The notes: generated by a model not told the origin, from the sequence alone. A stretch of 64,000 nt of DNA from Lewinellaceae bacterium (GCA_016710765.1 JADJUJ010000015.1:62001-126000); one strand, 5' to 3'; positions 27,934 through 37,333 are shown, numbered from the stretch's first letter. Translations and numbers: made by a program.

Positions 27934-29078
27934 CACATCCACCATAGAACTGAGTGCATCGGCCCTGCGCAACAACCTCCGTTTTATAAAAAAACAAATG
28001 AAACCGGGTGTGCGCTTGTGCTGTGTGGTGAAAGGCAACGCCTACGGACATGGGATAGCCGAATATGTGCCCATGGCCATGGGTTTTGGCGTCGATTATT
28101 TTGCCGTACACTCAGCCGAGGAAGCTTATCAATTGCAGCAGGCGGTGCCCAACATGCCCGATCTGTTCGTGATGGGCGCCATTGAAGATGAAGCCGGTGG
28201 AATGGGCCATACACCATGAGATTGAGTTTGCGGTGTTTGACGTGGAGCGCTTGCAAACAGCCCTGGATTACGCCAAATCGTTGGGCATCAAGGCGAAAAT
28301 CCACCTGGAAGTTGAAACGGGTATGCGCAGAACAGGATTTACGCATTACCAAATACCGGCTTTGTGCAGTTTTTTAAAACAACATGCAGCGCACATCACT
28401 TTTCAGGGCTTGTTTACGCACCTTGCCGGCGCAGAAAGCCTGGCCAACCATTTCAGGGTATCGAACCAGATTATCAATTTCCAGTTATCTTTGGAAATGT
28501 TTGCCAAAGAAAATCTCCATCCGGTGTACTTCCACACCGCTTGTTCGGCAGCCCTGATCAACTACCCTAATGCGCCCGGCAATATGCTGCGGATCGGTAT
28601 TTTACAATACGGTTTTTGGCCCAACCAGGAAAGCCATATCCGGTTTTGTGGCGAAACGGACAACACACCCGATATTTTGAAGCGGGTAATTCGATGGACG
28701 ACCCGGGTTATGACTGTCAAGGAAGTAAAAAAAGGCAGTTTTATTGGCTACGGAACTTCCTATCTGTCGCACAAAAACATGAAACTTGCCGTAATTCCCA
28801 TCGGGTACTCCCATGGCTACAGCCGGAACCTGAGCAACGTGGGTTCCGTACTAATCAATGGAAAAGTAGCGCAGGTTGTCGGCACAGTAAACATGAACAG
28901 CATCTCAGTTGACATCACACAGGCAGGCCCTGTAAAGAAAGGCGACGAGGTGGTGCTCATTGGCCGGCAAAACGGCAAAGCCATCTCGGTGAATTCTTTT
29001 GGTGAACAAAGTCACCAATTGAATTATGAACTCCTGACCCGTCTTCCTTCTAAAATCCCACGCATTGTAAATCCATAG
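27926..29078 (+). CDS. alr: Alanine racemase family protein (one frameshift)
   Basis: PLP-dependent fold-type III racemase. The Schiff-base lysine is in CCVVKGNAYGHG (about residue 34). The second domain contains GYGTSYLSHKNMKLAVIPIGYSHGYSRN and GTVNMNSISVDIT, at the place of the usual GYGDGYPR and catalytic-Tyr/MDQ motifs. The variant residues, especially SHGYSRN, suggest a substrate other than, or in addition to, alanine. The frame breaks near 28190, where one extra G splits AIEDEAVEWAIHH; restored length 383. Starts inside the M20 gene and is followed after three bases by a second racemase. Confidence 0.85.
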
Positions 29079-29081
29079 TAT

Positions 29082-30152
29082 ATGGCGTTTTTAAAATTGT
29101 ACCGAAACAAATTGCAGCACAATTACAAACACCTTGACAAATTGTTTGCCGACAACCATATCGAGTGGGGCGTGGTGACCAAATTACTTTGCGGCAACCC
29201 GCTATTCCTTAAGGAACTCCTGGCACTCGGTGTTACAGAAATGCACGATACCCGTCTCACCAACATCAAAGCCATCAAAGCACTCGATTCCTCTGTACAA
29301 ACCGTATACATCAAGCCTCCTGCCAAACGCAGTATCCCCCGAATCATCAAATACGTTGATGTTAGTTTCAACACCGATCTCTCCACCATTCGTCTGCTCA
29401 GTGAAGAAGCGGGCAAACAAAAAAAGTTGCACAAAATCATCATTATGGTGGAGATGGGCGATCTACGGGAAGGTGTAATGGGCGATCATCTGGTTGAATT
29501 TTACCAGCAAGTATTCCAACTTCCCAATATCGAAATTATTGGCATCGGCACCAACCTGAATTGCCTGAACGGAATACTCCCCAATCAGGACAAACTAATA
29601 CAACTAAGTTTGTACAAACAGCTCCTGGAAGCCAGGTTTAACCGCAAAATCCATTGGATTTCGGGCGGCACCAGCGTCACACTCTCCCTCCTGCTGAACA
29701 AGCAAATCCCGAAGGATGTCAACCATTTCCGGATCGGTGAAGCCCTGTTTTTTGGCAACGACCTGTTCACTGGCCAGCCTTTTAAAGGCATGGAAACAGG
29801 TGTATTCAAATTGTATACTGAAATCATCGAGCTCTATGAAAAGCCGATCATTCCTACCGGCGATCAAATTGAAAACGTTGCGGGAAACATACCCGAATTT
29901 GACCCGGAAGACTATGGAAAAACCACCTTCCGGGCAATACTTGATGTCGGTTTGCTGGATCTAAACCCCAATTACCTGCAACCGGTTGATGATACCATTC
30001 AAATCATCGAAGCCAGTTCAGATATGCTGGTTGTTGACCTGGGTGAAAACAACCATGGTTACAAAACCGGCGACCTCATCAGTTTCAATTTGCGGTACAT
30101 GGCCGTTTTAGGACTCATGAATTCAAATTACATCGACAAGCAGGTGAACTGA
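29082..30152 (+). CDS. Ornithine/alanine racemase-like PLP enzyme (YhfX/Orr type)
   Basis: 356 residues, alanine-racemase N-terminal fold. GVVTKLLCGNP carries the PLP lysine (about residue 29) in the context seen in clostridial ornithine racemase and YhfX. Other landmarks: MHDTRLTNIKAIK, MVEMGDLREGV, GIGTNLNCLNGILP, SGGTSVTLSLL and NHFRIGEALFFGNDL. These proteins lack a normal alanine-racemase C-terminal domain. It would racemise a basic or branched amino acid, but this cannot be settled here. Last gene of the five-gene operon. Confidence 0.85.
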   Translation: MAFLKLYRNKLQHNYKHLDKLFADNHIEWGVVTKLLCGNPLFLKELLALGVTEMHDTRLTNIKAIKALDSSVQTVYIKPPAKRSIPRIIKYVDVSFNTDLSTIRLLSEEAGKQKKLHKIIIMVEMGDLREGVMGDHLVEFYQQVFQLPNIEIIGIGTNLNCLNGILPNQDKLIQLSLYKQLLEARFNRKIHWISGGTSVTLSLLLNKQIPKDVNHFRIGEALFFGNDLFTGQPFKGMETGVFKLYTEIIELYEKPIIPTGDQIENVAGNIPEFDPEDYGKTTFRAILDVGLLDLNPNYLQPVDDTIQIIEASSDMLVVDLGENNHGYKTGDLISFNLRYMAVLGLMNSNYIDKQVN

Positions 30153-30230
30153 TATGGACTGGTTGTTCCCTGTTCGAAAAATTTTCTGACGTGGTCCCCT
30201 ACCAACGCATACAAGCAATTGCAGATCTGG

Positions 30231-30238
30231 TATATTTG
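30231..30238 (+). promoter_or_regulatory. Predicted -7 box upstream of the barrel gene
   Basis: TATATTTG, 79 bases before the ATG at 30317. No good -33 box at the right distance. Confidence 0.45.
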
Positions 30239-30316
30239 TAGGAAGAACAAGGTTGAGGTATTGCCATCGGCATCTGACTTAACTTGAATAGAAAACCATC
30301 AATACTTATCCACTGC

Positions 30317-31009
30317 ATGAAATCACTTTACCTGCTCCCAGCACTGCTGTGCATCTCCTTCTATGGCCAGGCGCAAAAACAATTCACGGCCATAGGTGCC
30401 GGTTACAGCACCGCCCAATTAACGCAGCAGCAGTTTTCCGATTTAATTGTTGCGGTCAACAACAACAATGCAAGCCTAAGCCAACCGTTTTCCCGCGAAG
30501 ACCAATACCAGGGCTACAACGTTTTTATGGCATTTATGGGTGAAAAAGCACTGTTCAGCATTAACCTGTCCAAACTTCGAAACAAGTACCAGGCAATGGG
30601 CACGATCCCAGCGGTCAGTACCAACGAAGCCACTTATACCATTACTTCCAGCCATACCAACGTGGGTTTCGGACTCGACTATTTTCCGGTTTCCTTCCTG
30701 GGACTGGGCGTTGATGCCGGGTACAACTACTCCACTTTTAAAAATGCGGCTAAAGACCTGTTTTTCGGGGAATCCAATTCCGTGGTGGATAAAAAAGGTG
30801 GTCTGATGGCGGGCGTCAATGTCATCCTGCAAATTCCACTGGGCCAGAAAGCCTTCCTGCAACTGCAACCTTTTTACACCAAGGCTTTGTACAAAAATGA
30901 CATGAACAACCTGGCAATCATCTATTTGGGCGCCAATAACACTGCCTCGGAAACGACCACCATCAGCGGTTTTGGCGGGCATGTGAAGCTAGGCATTAAA
31001 ATCCAATAG
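30317..31009 (+). CDS. Outer-membrane beta-barrel protein
   Basis: About 230 residues from the ATG at 30317, which gives a signal peptide ending YGQAQ. Alternating strands follow (FTAIGAGYSTAQLT, YNVFMAFMGEKALFSINLS, SHTNVGFGLDYFPVSFLGLGVDAGYNYS, LMAGVNVILQIPLGQKAFLQLQPFY), ending GGHVKLGIKIQ. The pattern is a small 8-10 strand barrel of the outer-membrane beta-barrel superfamily. No ligand can be inferred. Confidence 0.7.
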   Translation: MKSLYLLPALLCISFYGQAQKQFTAIGAGYSTAQLTQQQFSDLIVAVNNNNASLSQPFSREDQYQGYNVFMAFMGEKALFSINLSKLRNKYQAMGTIPAVSTNEATYTITSSHTNVGFGLDYFPVSFLGLGVDAGYNYSTFKNAAKDLFFGESNSVVDKKGGLMAGVNVILQIPLGQKAFLQLQPFYTKALYKNDMNNLAIIYLGANNTASETTTISGFGGHVKLGIKIQ

Positions 31010-31110
31010 TCGCTGGGGTTCACTGATTGCGTGCCATTTTTGGGGCCGCCACTGGACAGTCCGCTGTCTCCAATTTTTCTTATTATATTGCCCCCAAAAC
31101 CGGCTGTTTT

Positions 31111-32340
31111 ATGGATTTATTCCACCTTCTTTCCATTCTTATCGTGCTATCCGCGGGATTTGCCTACATCAATTTCCGGATATTGAAACTGCCCAATGCT
31201 ATTGGATTGATGCTGGTCTCACTCCTGTTTTCGTTGGGAATCATTGCCCTGGGGTATGTTTTTCCCGATACCAAACGCATATTGACGTCTGCGGTGGGAA
31301 ACATCAATTTCAGTTCCCTCTTGCTCGAAGGCATGCTAAGTTTCATGCTCTTTGCCGGCGCCATTCACATCAAGTACAAGGACCTCAAATCCGAAAAACT
31401 GAGCATCCTGCTTTTTTCTACGTTTAGTGTAGTCATCAGCACGTTTCTGATCGGGGGCGCCACGTTTTACCTGCTCAACGCGCTGGGTTTACCCGTCAGT
31501 TTTCTCACAGCATTGCTGTTTGGCGCACTCATCTCCCCTACCGACCCCATTGCAGTACTGAGTATCCTTAAAAGTGCCGGCGTATCAAAATCACTGGAAA
31601 CCAAAATTGCCGGCGAGTCGCTTTTCAACGACGGTGTGGCGGTCGTAGTGTTCATCACCATACTGGAACTGGCGCAACCTGGTGCAGACCTGGGGGTGGG
31701 CAGTGTGCTTACCTTGTTCGGCCAGGAAGCCATAGGCGGCATACTGCTGGGCATTTTACTGGGAGTATTGGGTTACAAACTTATCGCCAGTATCGACCAC
31801 TACCAGGTAGAGGTGCTGATTACCCTGGCGGTGGTCATGGGAGGCTACACTTTTGCGCATTACGTGCATGTTTCCGGCCCATTGGCCATGGTGGTGGCTG
31901 GTTTGATCGTTGGCAACCATGGCAAGCTTTATGGCATGTCAGACCTCACCGCCGAATACGTGGATAAGTTTTGGGAGCTGATCGACGAGATCATGAACGC
32001 TATATTGTTTGTGCTGATTGGGCTCGAGTTATTGGTCATCAACATCAGCCCGACGGTTCTCCTGGCGGGCGGGTTAATGATTGTGATTGCACTGGCAAGT
32101 CGGTACATTTCAGTTTGGGTGCCCGCATTGGTCATCAGCCTGCGAGAGAAAATCACCAGAAAAACGCTGGTCATCCTCACCTGGGGTGGCTTACGCGGCG
32201 GCATCTCCATCGCCCTGGCCCTGTCTATCCCCGTTGAATACGGACGCGATATTTGGGTAACCATCACCTACATCATCGTATGCTTCTCCATCCTGGTGCA
32301 AGGCATGACCATCGGGAAACTGGCAAAAAGGGGAACGTAA
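31111..32340 (+). CDS. Na+/H+ antiporter, CPA1 family (NhaP-type)
   Basis: 409 residues from the ATG at 31111 (an earlier in-frame start would add a non-hydrophobic extension). About 12 membrane helices. The cation-site motif is FGALISPTDPIAVLSILKSAGVS, followed by AGESLFNDGVAVVVF with the conserved ND of CPA1 antiporters, and LTWGGLRGGISIALALS near the C-terminus. It exchanges Na+ (or K+) for protons at the inner membrane. A post-stop repeat and a G11 tract follow its stop. Confidence 0.93.
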   Translation: MDLFHLLSILIVLSAGFAYINFRILKLPNAIGLMLVSLLFSLGIIALGYVFPDTKRILTSAVGNINFSSLLLEGMLSFMLFAGAIHIKYKDLKSEKLSILLFSTFSVVISTFLIGGATFYLLNALGLPVSFLTALLFGALISPTDPIAVLSILKSAGVSKSLETKIAGESLFNDGVAVVVFITILELAQPGADLGVGSVLTLFGQEAIGGILLGILLGVLGYKLIASIDHYQVEVLITLAVVMGGYTFAHYVHVSGPLAMVVAGLIVGNHGKLYGMSDLTAEYVDKFWELIDEIMNAILFVLIGLELLVINISPTVLLAGGLMIVIALASRYISVWVPALVISLREKITRKTLVILTWGGLRGGISIALALSIPVEYGRDIWVTITYIIVCFSILVQGMTIGKLAKRGT

Positions 32341-32383
32341 TTGGTCTTTGGGTGTTGGTTTTTAGCCTTTGGACATTGAACTT
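32341..32383 (+). repeat. Post-stop TTGGTCTTT element, copy 4
   Basis: Starts with the base after the antiporter TAA: TTGGTCTTTGGGTGTTGG, then TTTAGCCTTTGGACATTGAA. Very close to copy 2 at 23117. Confidence 0.6.
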
Positions 32384-32394
32384 GGGGGGGGGGG
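32384..32394 (+). repeat. G11 homopolymer
   Basis: Eleven consecutive G between the antiporter stop and the GH13 gene (192 bases before its ATG). Long G tracts are slippage-prone; it may vary in cells or be a sequencing artefact. The in-frame stretch from 32369 to 32776 across it is not a convincing gene. Confidence 0.6.
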
Positions 32395-32585
32395 AGATTT
32401 CATCTGCGAAGCCCTGAATGACTTTGCCATAAAAGAACTTAGCCCTATTTTTGAGAGCAAAGCGGCATGGCTTGTAGCAACCGACAAACTGGATTTGAAA
32501 GGATCGTGGATCGATAGAGCGCATTCTCCAAACCAGCCCTATTCAACACGCATAAAATTGGCAATTGATGATAAAAACATTTTTC

Positions 32586-34316
32586 ATGACAAAATTTACG
32601 GCACTAACCTTACTCCTGCTGGCAATGTTGGGGTGTACTGGAAAACCAGACGCATTCAAGGATGTGCCCGCTGGCGAGCGGGCCTGGTGGAAAGAAGCGG
32701 TGATTTACCAGGTCTATCCGAGGAGTTTCAAGGACTCCAATGGCGATGGCGTGGGGGATTTGAAAGGCATCATTGAAAAGCTGGATTACATTAAGAGCCT
32801 GGGGGTAACCGCCGTTTGGCTCAATCCCATATACAGCTCGCCCAACGACGACAACGGTTATGATGTAAGCGATTACCGGAACATCATGAGCGATTTTGGA
32901 ACCATGGCCGATTTTGACCAATTGCTGCAGGGCATGCACCAGCGGGGGATTAAACTCATCATGGATGTAGTGGTGAATCACAGCAGTGATGAGCATCCTT
33001 GGTTTGTGCAATCCAGAAGTTCCCGCGACAACCCCTACCGCGATTATTACCACTGGTGGCCTGCTGAGAAAGGAAAACCCAATTATCGCTATAGCCTCTT
33101 CGATGTCAATGGCGACGCCTGGAAATACGATTCCACGACCAATGCCTACTACCTGCACTATTTTTCCCAAAAACAACCCGATTTGAACTGGGAAAACCCC
33201 AAAGTTCGGCAGGAAGTGTACGACATCATGAAGTTCTGGGCCGACAAAGGCGTGGATGGTTTCCGCCTGGATGCCTTCCAGTTTGCCGCCAAAGACACCA
33301 CCTTTCCGGAATTTCCGGTGGGCTACGAAAAGAACTTCATGCCCTACTACGCCATGCAAGGTAATTTGCACAGTTATTTGAAAGAAATGAACGACGCTGT
33401 GTTCAGCCATTACGATGTGATGAGCGTGGCAGAAGGTGCTGGCAATTCGTTCCAGGATGCCCACGATCTGGTGGATGCCGATCGGCACGAACTGAACATG
33501 GCCTATGCCTTCGAAGGGGTAGACATTGCCAAGCCCGACGGTTACAGCCTGGTCCACCTTAAAGCGGTGTTTTCCCGATGGGACAGCGCTTTTGCAGAAA
33601 AAGGCTGGCTGTCCATCTTTCTATCCAACCACGACCAGGCCCGTCTGGTAAGCCGTTATGGCAACGACAGTCCGCCGTTTCGCAGCCCATCGGCCAAGAT
33701 GCTCAACACCTTCTTGCTCAGCATGCGTGGGACTCCCTATTGTTATTATGGCGATGAGTTGGGCATGACCAACAGCGGGTTCAAATCCATTTCACAATAC
33801 AAGGACATCTCAGCCATTAATGGCTACCAGAAAGTGCTCAACGAAGGCGGCGACACCCTGCAGTATTTGAAAAACATGGCGTTCGGCTCCCGCGACAATG
33901 GCCGCACGCCCATGCAATGGGATGCCAAGACGCAGGCCGGCTTTACCAGCGGCATACCCTGGCTACCCGTGCCGGCCAATTATGTCAGCATCAATGTTGC
34001 GGCAGAAGAACAAGATCCCGCCTCCGTGCTCAACCATTTCAAAAAAATGGTACAACTGCGCAAAACAAACCCTGTTTTGGTGTACGGCCAATACCAGTTG
34101 CTAGCGCCGGAAAACCCCGACATTTATGCCTATACCCGAACCCTTGGTGCGCAAAAAGTGTTGGTTTTGCTGAATTTCAGCGCCAAAAATTTGCCCCTTG
34201 AACTCCCCGAACTCAAATCGATAAAAGAAACCTGGATCAACAATTACCCGGAAGCGTCTGTTTCAGACGGGACGATCAGCCTGCAACCCTATCAAGCCGT
34301 AATTTTCAACCTGTAA
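32586..34316 (+). CDS. GH13 alpha-glucosidase/oligo-glucosidase lipoprotein
   Basis: 576 residues from the ATG at 32586, which begins a lipoprotein signal (MTKFTALTLLLLAMLGC). Alpha-amylase family fold: WWKEAVIYQVYPRSFKDSNGDGVGDLKGI, MDVVVNHSSDEHPWF, the nucleophile aspartate in GFRLDAFQF, the acid/base glutamate in SVAEGAGNS and the transition-state aspartate in LSNHDQARL. The QVYPRSF and GDLKGI motifs point to the oligo-1,6-glucosidase/alpha-glucosidase branch. A C-terminal beta domain ends AVIFNL. Attached to the outer or periplasmic face, it would split malto- or isomalto-oligosaccharides. Confidence 0.92.
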   Translation: MTKFTALTLLLLAMLGCTGKPDAFKDVPAGERAWWKEAVIYQVYPRSFKDSNGDGVGDLKGIIEKLDYIKSLGVTAVWLNPIYSSPNDDNGYDVSDYRNIMSDFGTMADFDQLLQGMHQRGIKLIMDVVVNHSSDEHPWFVQSRSSRDNPYRDYYHWWPAEKGKPNYRYSLFDVNGDAWKYDSTTNAYYLHYFSQKQPDLNWENPKVRQEVYDIMKFWADKGVDGFRLDAFQFAAKDTTFPEFPVGYEKNFMPYYAMQGNLHSYLKEMNDAVFSHYDVMSVAEGAGNSFQDAHDLVDADRHELNMAYAFEGVDIAKPDGYSLVHLKAVFSRWDSAFAEKGWLSIFLSNHDQARLVSRYGNDSPPFRSPSAKMLNTFLLSMRGTPYCYYGDELGMTNSGFKSISQYKDISAINGYQKVLNEGGDTLQYLKNMAFGSRDNGRTPMQWDAKTQAGFTSGIPWLPVPANYVSINVAAEEQDPASVLNHFKKMVQLRKTNPVLVYGQYQLLAPENPDIYAYTRTLGAQKVLVLLNFSAKNLPLELPELKSIKETWINNYPEASVSDGTISLQPYQAVIFNL

Positions 34317-34328
34317 AATACGCAGCAG

Positions 34329-34895
34329 ATGAATACCGACGCCGTCCAACTCAAGATGCTGTTGCAGCAATACTTTGTGGGCATGGATGTCTTGGAAATA
34401 GCCTGCGGAACAGGTTTCTGGACCCAATCCATTGCCCAAACAGCCAAAAGCATACTGGCAACGGATATAAACGAGGCGGTAATCGACATTGCACGAGCGA
34501 AGCACTATGAAGCACCAGTTCGGTTTCAGGTTGCCGATGTTTTTCATCTCGATGCTTTACCCGAGAACTTCGATGCGGTATTTGGTGGCTTCATTTGGTC
34601 ACATATCCCCCTGCAGCAACTCGATGATTTCATTGCGGCCTTGTCGGCAAAAATTCGACCCGCCGGGATGCTGGTGTTTGCAGACAACCAGTACGTGGAA
34701 GGCAGCAACACACCCGTACACAGCCGTGATGTGCAGGGCAACTACTACCAGAAAAGAACCCTGCTCGATGGTTCGCAACACCTGGTGGTCAAAAACTTCC
34801 CAGGCGACGACTTTTTCCGCGAAAAACTGGCAAATTCGGCTGTGGAGATTGTTCGGCTGAAATATTTCTGGGCGGTAAAAGGCAAAGTAATTTGA
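34329..34895 (+). CDS. Class I SAM-dependent methyltransferase
   Basis: 188 residues. Motif I is VLEIACGTGFWTQ (about residues 18-30), with ATDINEAVIDIAR as the acidic-loop motif II and FDAVFGGFIWSHIPLQQLDDF as post-motif region. The N-terminal cap is short, so the acceptor is not predictable. Twelve bases after the GH13 gene, same strand, probably co-transcribed. Confidence 0.85.
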   Translation: MNTDAVQLKMLLQQYFVGMDVLEIACGTGFWTQSIAQTAKSILATDINEAVIDIARAKHYEAPVRFQVADVFHLDALPENFDAVFGGFIWSHIPLQQLDDFIAALSAKIRPAGMLVFADNQYVEGSNTPVHSRDVQGNYYQKRTLLDGSQHLVVKNFPGDDFFREKLANSAVEIVRLKYFWAVKGKVI

Positions 34896-34922
34896 CAAAC
34901 ATTTTAAAAAGCATTGAAGGCT

Positions 34923-35426
34923 ATGCTCAACTGGCTTCAACGATTTTTTCCGGGAAAAGCCTCGGCTTTTTCATTGGCTTTCGCGGAGTTAAAAACCTTA
35001 AACCGAGTGAACCCGAGCATTCCTGGCAAAAGGATTTACCAACTGCTGGAGGAACTTCGTGCATCAAGTTCCCGGGAATTTACCGACGAATTGATTCGGC
35101 TGATCAGGGGCATCCGCTATGCCTCCAACACCAATGAGGTATTTCAATTTTACTTTCCAATTGTATGCCACATCCTGTATTTCAAACCCGAGCATGAAAA
35201 AGACCTTATCGGCTATATCATTGGTCCTAGCTTTGCCAACGGCACCACTTCTGCGGCAGAAATGATGGATTTGATACCTGACGCCATGCGATACATCCAA
35301 AAATCGGATCCCAATTTCATGACGCAGGAGGGCCAACATTGGGTTGAAAACACCTGGCCAACCCTAAAAAACGCCGTTGAGCAGGAAATAATGGCCCTTT
35401 GGAAGGATCTGGAGGATATGGATTAA
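34923..35426 (+). CDS. Hypothetical protein
   Basis: 167 residues from the ATG at 34923; a second ATG three codons earlier (34914) is also possible. Mostly helical and soluble, no signal peptide. Segments: FSLAFAELKTLNRVNPSIPG, TDELIRLIRGIRYASNTNEV, YFKPEHEKDLIGYIIGPSFA, EEMMDLIPDAMRY-like, and an acidic C-terminus (LWKDLEDMD). I recognise no family. Follows the methyltransferase by 27 bases; the order suggests the end of the same unit. Confidence 0.55.
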   Translation: MLNWLQRFFPGKASAFSLAFAELKTLNRVNPSIPGKRIYQLLEELRASSSREFTDELIRLIRGIRYASNTNEVFQFYFPIVCHILYFKPEHEKDLIGYIIGPSFANGTTSAAEMMDLIPDAMRYIQKSDPNFMTQEGQHWVENTWPTLKNAVEQEIMALWKDLEDMD

Positions 35427-35441
35427 AAATAAGAATCACCC

Positions 35442-35476
35442 TTTGTAGCAAATGCAAGAATCCTCCTGTATCTTTG
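35442..35476 (+). promoter_or_regulatory. Promoter of the RNA-binding protein gene
   Basis: TTTG at 35442-35445 and TATCTTTG at 35469-35476, 23 bases apart, match the Bacteroidota -33/-7 boxes. Transcription would begin near 35483, about 48 bases before the ATG. Confidence 0.75.
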
Positions 35477-35530
35477 TCTCGCGGGCCAAAGTCAAAACGC
35501 CCAGTTTTTATCATTCAACCACCATTTACA

Positions 35531-35977
35531 ATGAACATTTTTGTTGCAAAATTAAATTACGACACCCAAAGCGAAGATTTACAGTCCTTGTTTGAGCAAT
35601 TCGGTGAAGTAAGCTCCTGTAGCGTAATCACTGACCGAGATACAGGCCGTTCCAAAGGCTTCGCTTTCGTCGAAATGTCGGACGATACAGAGGCCAAGGC
35701 TGCCATTGAAGCCCTTAATGAAACTGATTTCGACGGTCGCACCATTGTGGTGAAGCAGGCCGAACCACGTGAGAATCGCCCACCACGAGATAATCGCGGC
35801 GGCGGTGGCGGCTACGGCGGCGGCGGCGGTAATCGCGGCGGCGGCGGCGGCTATGGCGGCGGCGGTAATCGCGGCGGTGGCGGCGGCTATGGCGGCGGCG
35901 GCGGCGGTAATCGCGGCGGCGGCGGTGGTGGTGGCAACCGCGGTGGCGGTGGCGGCTACGGTGGCAATCGCTACTAA
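35531..35977 (+). CDS. Glycine-rich RRM RNA-binding protein
   Basis: 148 residues. One RNA recognition motif (about 1-80): RNP2 is NIFVAKLNY, RNP1 is SKGFAFVEM, the usual aromatic residues for base stacking. Residues about 88-148 are almost only Gly, Tyr, Asn and Arg (repeats of GGGGGYGG and NRGGGG). Proteins of this type in Bacteroidota are abundant RNA chaperones. The low-complexity tail could drive condensation or RNA contact. The GGC/GGT repeats make its length hard to assemble correctly. Own promoter and own terminator: a monocistronic unit. Confidence 0.95.
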   Translation: MNIFVAKLNYDTQSEDLQSLFEQFGEVSSCSVITDRDTGRSKGFAFVEMSDDTEAKAAIEALNETDFDGRTIVVKQAEPRENRPPRDNRGGGGGYGGGGGNRGGGGGYGGGGNRGGGGGYGGGGGGNRGGGGGGGNRGGGGGYGGNRY

Positions 35978-35997
35978 ACCCGATCCTACTTGATTAA

Positions 35998-36036
35998 AGA
36001 GCGGTGCTGTTGCAACAGCACCGCTCTTTTTTTTTC
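35998..36036 (+). terminator. Intrinsic terminator after the RRM gene
   Basis: Perfect 30-base palindrome (35998-36012 against 36013-36027) followed by TTTTTTTTTT. Strong rho-independent terminator. Confidence 0.93.
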
Positions 36037-36248
36037 ACGGCCACTGGTTTGGCCACTGGTTTTGTTTAAAATTAAACAACCAAATCCCTGCTGTCATGTT
36101 GAATTGTGGTAGCCTGGGAAATGAGCATACACTTCAATTTACCTTCGACACAAAAAGACCAATAAAGGACCCAAAACAGCAACCGAGCAGACCTTTACTG
36201 GGACCAATTTTGCCCATTTTTTTTACAAAATACACATATTAGATTATT

Positions 36249-37307
36249 ATGATACAAATAGACAGATCGAAGCCCGTGCTGGTTACCGGCGCCACCGGAT
36301 ACGTAGCGGGTTGGTTGGTGAAGCAACTGCTGGAAGCTGGCTTTACCGTTCATGCTGCCGTTCGAAACCCCGATAATACCCAAAAACTGGAACACCTGAA
36401 TGCCATTGCCGCTGCAGCACCGGGCAAGATTCTATATTTTAAATCGGATTTGCTGATGCCCGGTAGTTATGCCAAGGCCATGGAAGGCTGCGAACTGATT
36501 TTTCACACCGCGTCACCCTTTACCTCTAACTTCAAAGATGCCCAAAAAGAACTGATTGACCCCGCCGTTTTGGGCACTAAAAACGTGCTGGATCAGGCTA
36601 ACAAAACACCATCGGTAAAGCGGATCGTGCTGACCAGCAGCTGCGCCGCCATCTATACAGATGCTGCTGATTTGGAGCAAACCCCAAATGGTGTATTCAC
36701 GGAGGATGTTTGGAATACCAGCGCATCCCTCGATTACCAGCCCTATTCCTACTCCAAAACCCTGGCAGAAAAAGAAGCCTGGAAAATGAGCGAACAACAG
36801 TCGCAATGGGACCTGGTGGTGGTTAACCCCAGCTTCGTGATGGGACCCTTCCTCAATTCGGAAACCGGCACCTCCGAAAGCCTCGCTTTGCTCAAACAAT
36901 TGGGCGACGGTACCATGAAAATGGGTGCCCCCAACCTTGGCATCGGTGTGGTCGATGTACGCGACCTGGCAGAAGCCCACTTTAAAGCCGGTTTCACCCC
37001 GGAGGCCAAAGGACGACACATCATCAGTGGGCACAACTCCTCCTTTCTGGAACTTGCCCAAATTCTGCACGAACAATACGGCGACAAGTATCCCGTGCCC
37101 AAAACTGCCCTGCCCAAGTGGCTGCTGATGCTCGTCGGGCCGATGGTAAACAAGGCATTGAGCCGAAACTTTATCCGGAAGAACGTCAACTTGCCCTGGA
37201 AAGCAGACAACACCAAGAGCGTAGATTCGCTCGGCTTGTATTACAGGCCGCTAAAAGAAACCATGGTAGATTCCTTCCAGAGTTTGATTGATAGTAAGGC
37301 CATTTGA
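36249..37307 (+). CDS. NAD(P)-dependent epimerase/dihydroflavonol-reductase-like SDR
   Basis: 352 residues, extended short-chain dehydrogenase. Rossmann motif VLVTGATGYVAGWLVKQLLEAG, then FHTASPF, LTSSCAAIY with the catalytic serine, and the YxxxK pair in YSYSKTLAEKEAW. VVNPSFVMGPFL and VDVRDLAEAHFKAG fit the dihydroflavonol-4-reductase/cinnamoyl-CoA-reductase group, whose bacterial members reduce aldehydes or ketones. Actual substrate unknown. Followed by a terminator, so a single-gene unit. Confidence 0.88.
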   Translation: MIQIDRSKPVLVTGATGYVAGWLVKQLLEAGFTVHAAVRNPDNTQKLEHLNAIAAAAPGKILYFKSDLLMPGSYAKAMEGCELIFHTASPFTSNFKDAQKELIDPAVLGTKNVLDQANKTPSVKRIVLTSSCAAIYTDAADLEQTPNGVFTEDVWNTSASLDYQPYSYSKTLAEKEAWKMSEQQSQWDLVVVNPSFVMGPFLNSETGTSESLALLKQLGDGTMKMGAPNLGIGVVDVRDLAEAHFKAGFTPEAKGRHIISGHNSSFLELAQILHEQYGDKYPVPKTALPKWLLMLVGPMVNKALSRNFIRKNVNLPWKADNTKSVDSLGLYYRPLKETMVDSFQSLIDSKAI

Positions 37308-37333
37308 TTTCCGCATGGATCATGGCCTTTCCA

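Noticed and set aside
32369..32776. Open frame of 135 codons across the G11 tract
   Set aside because: It starts in a repeat, overlaps the GH13 signal peptide region in another frame and has no family resemblance.
35531..35977. CRISPR-like or mobile repeat array
   Set aside because: The repeats are GGC/GGT codons of the glycine-rich tail, with no spacers.
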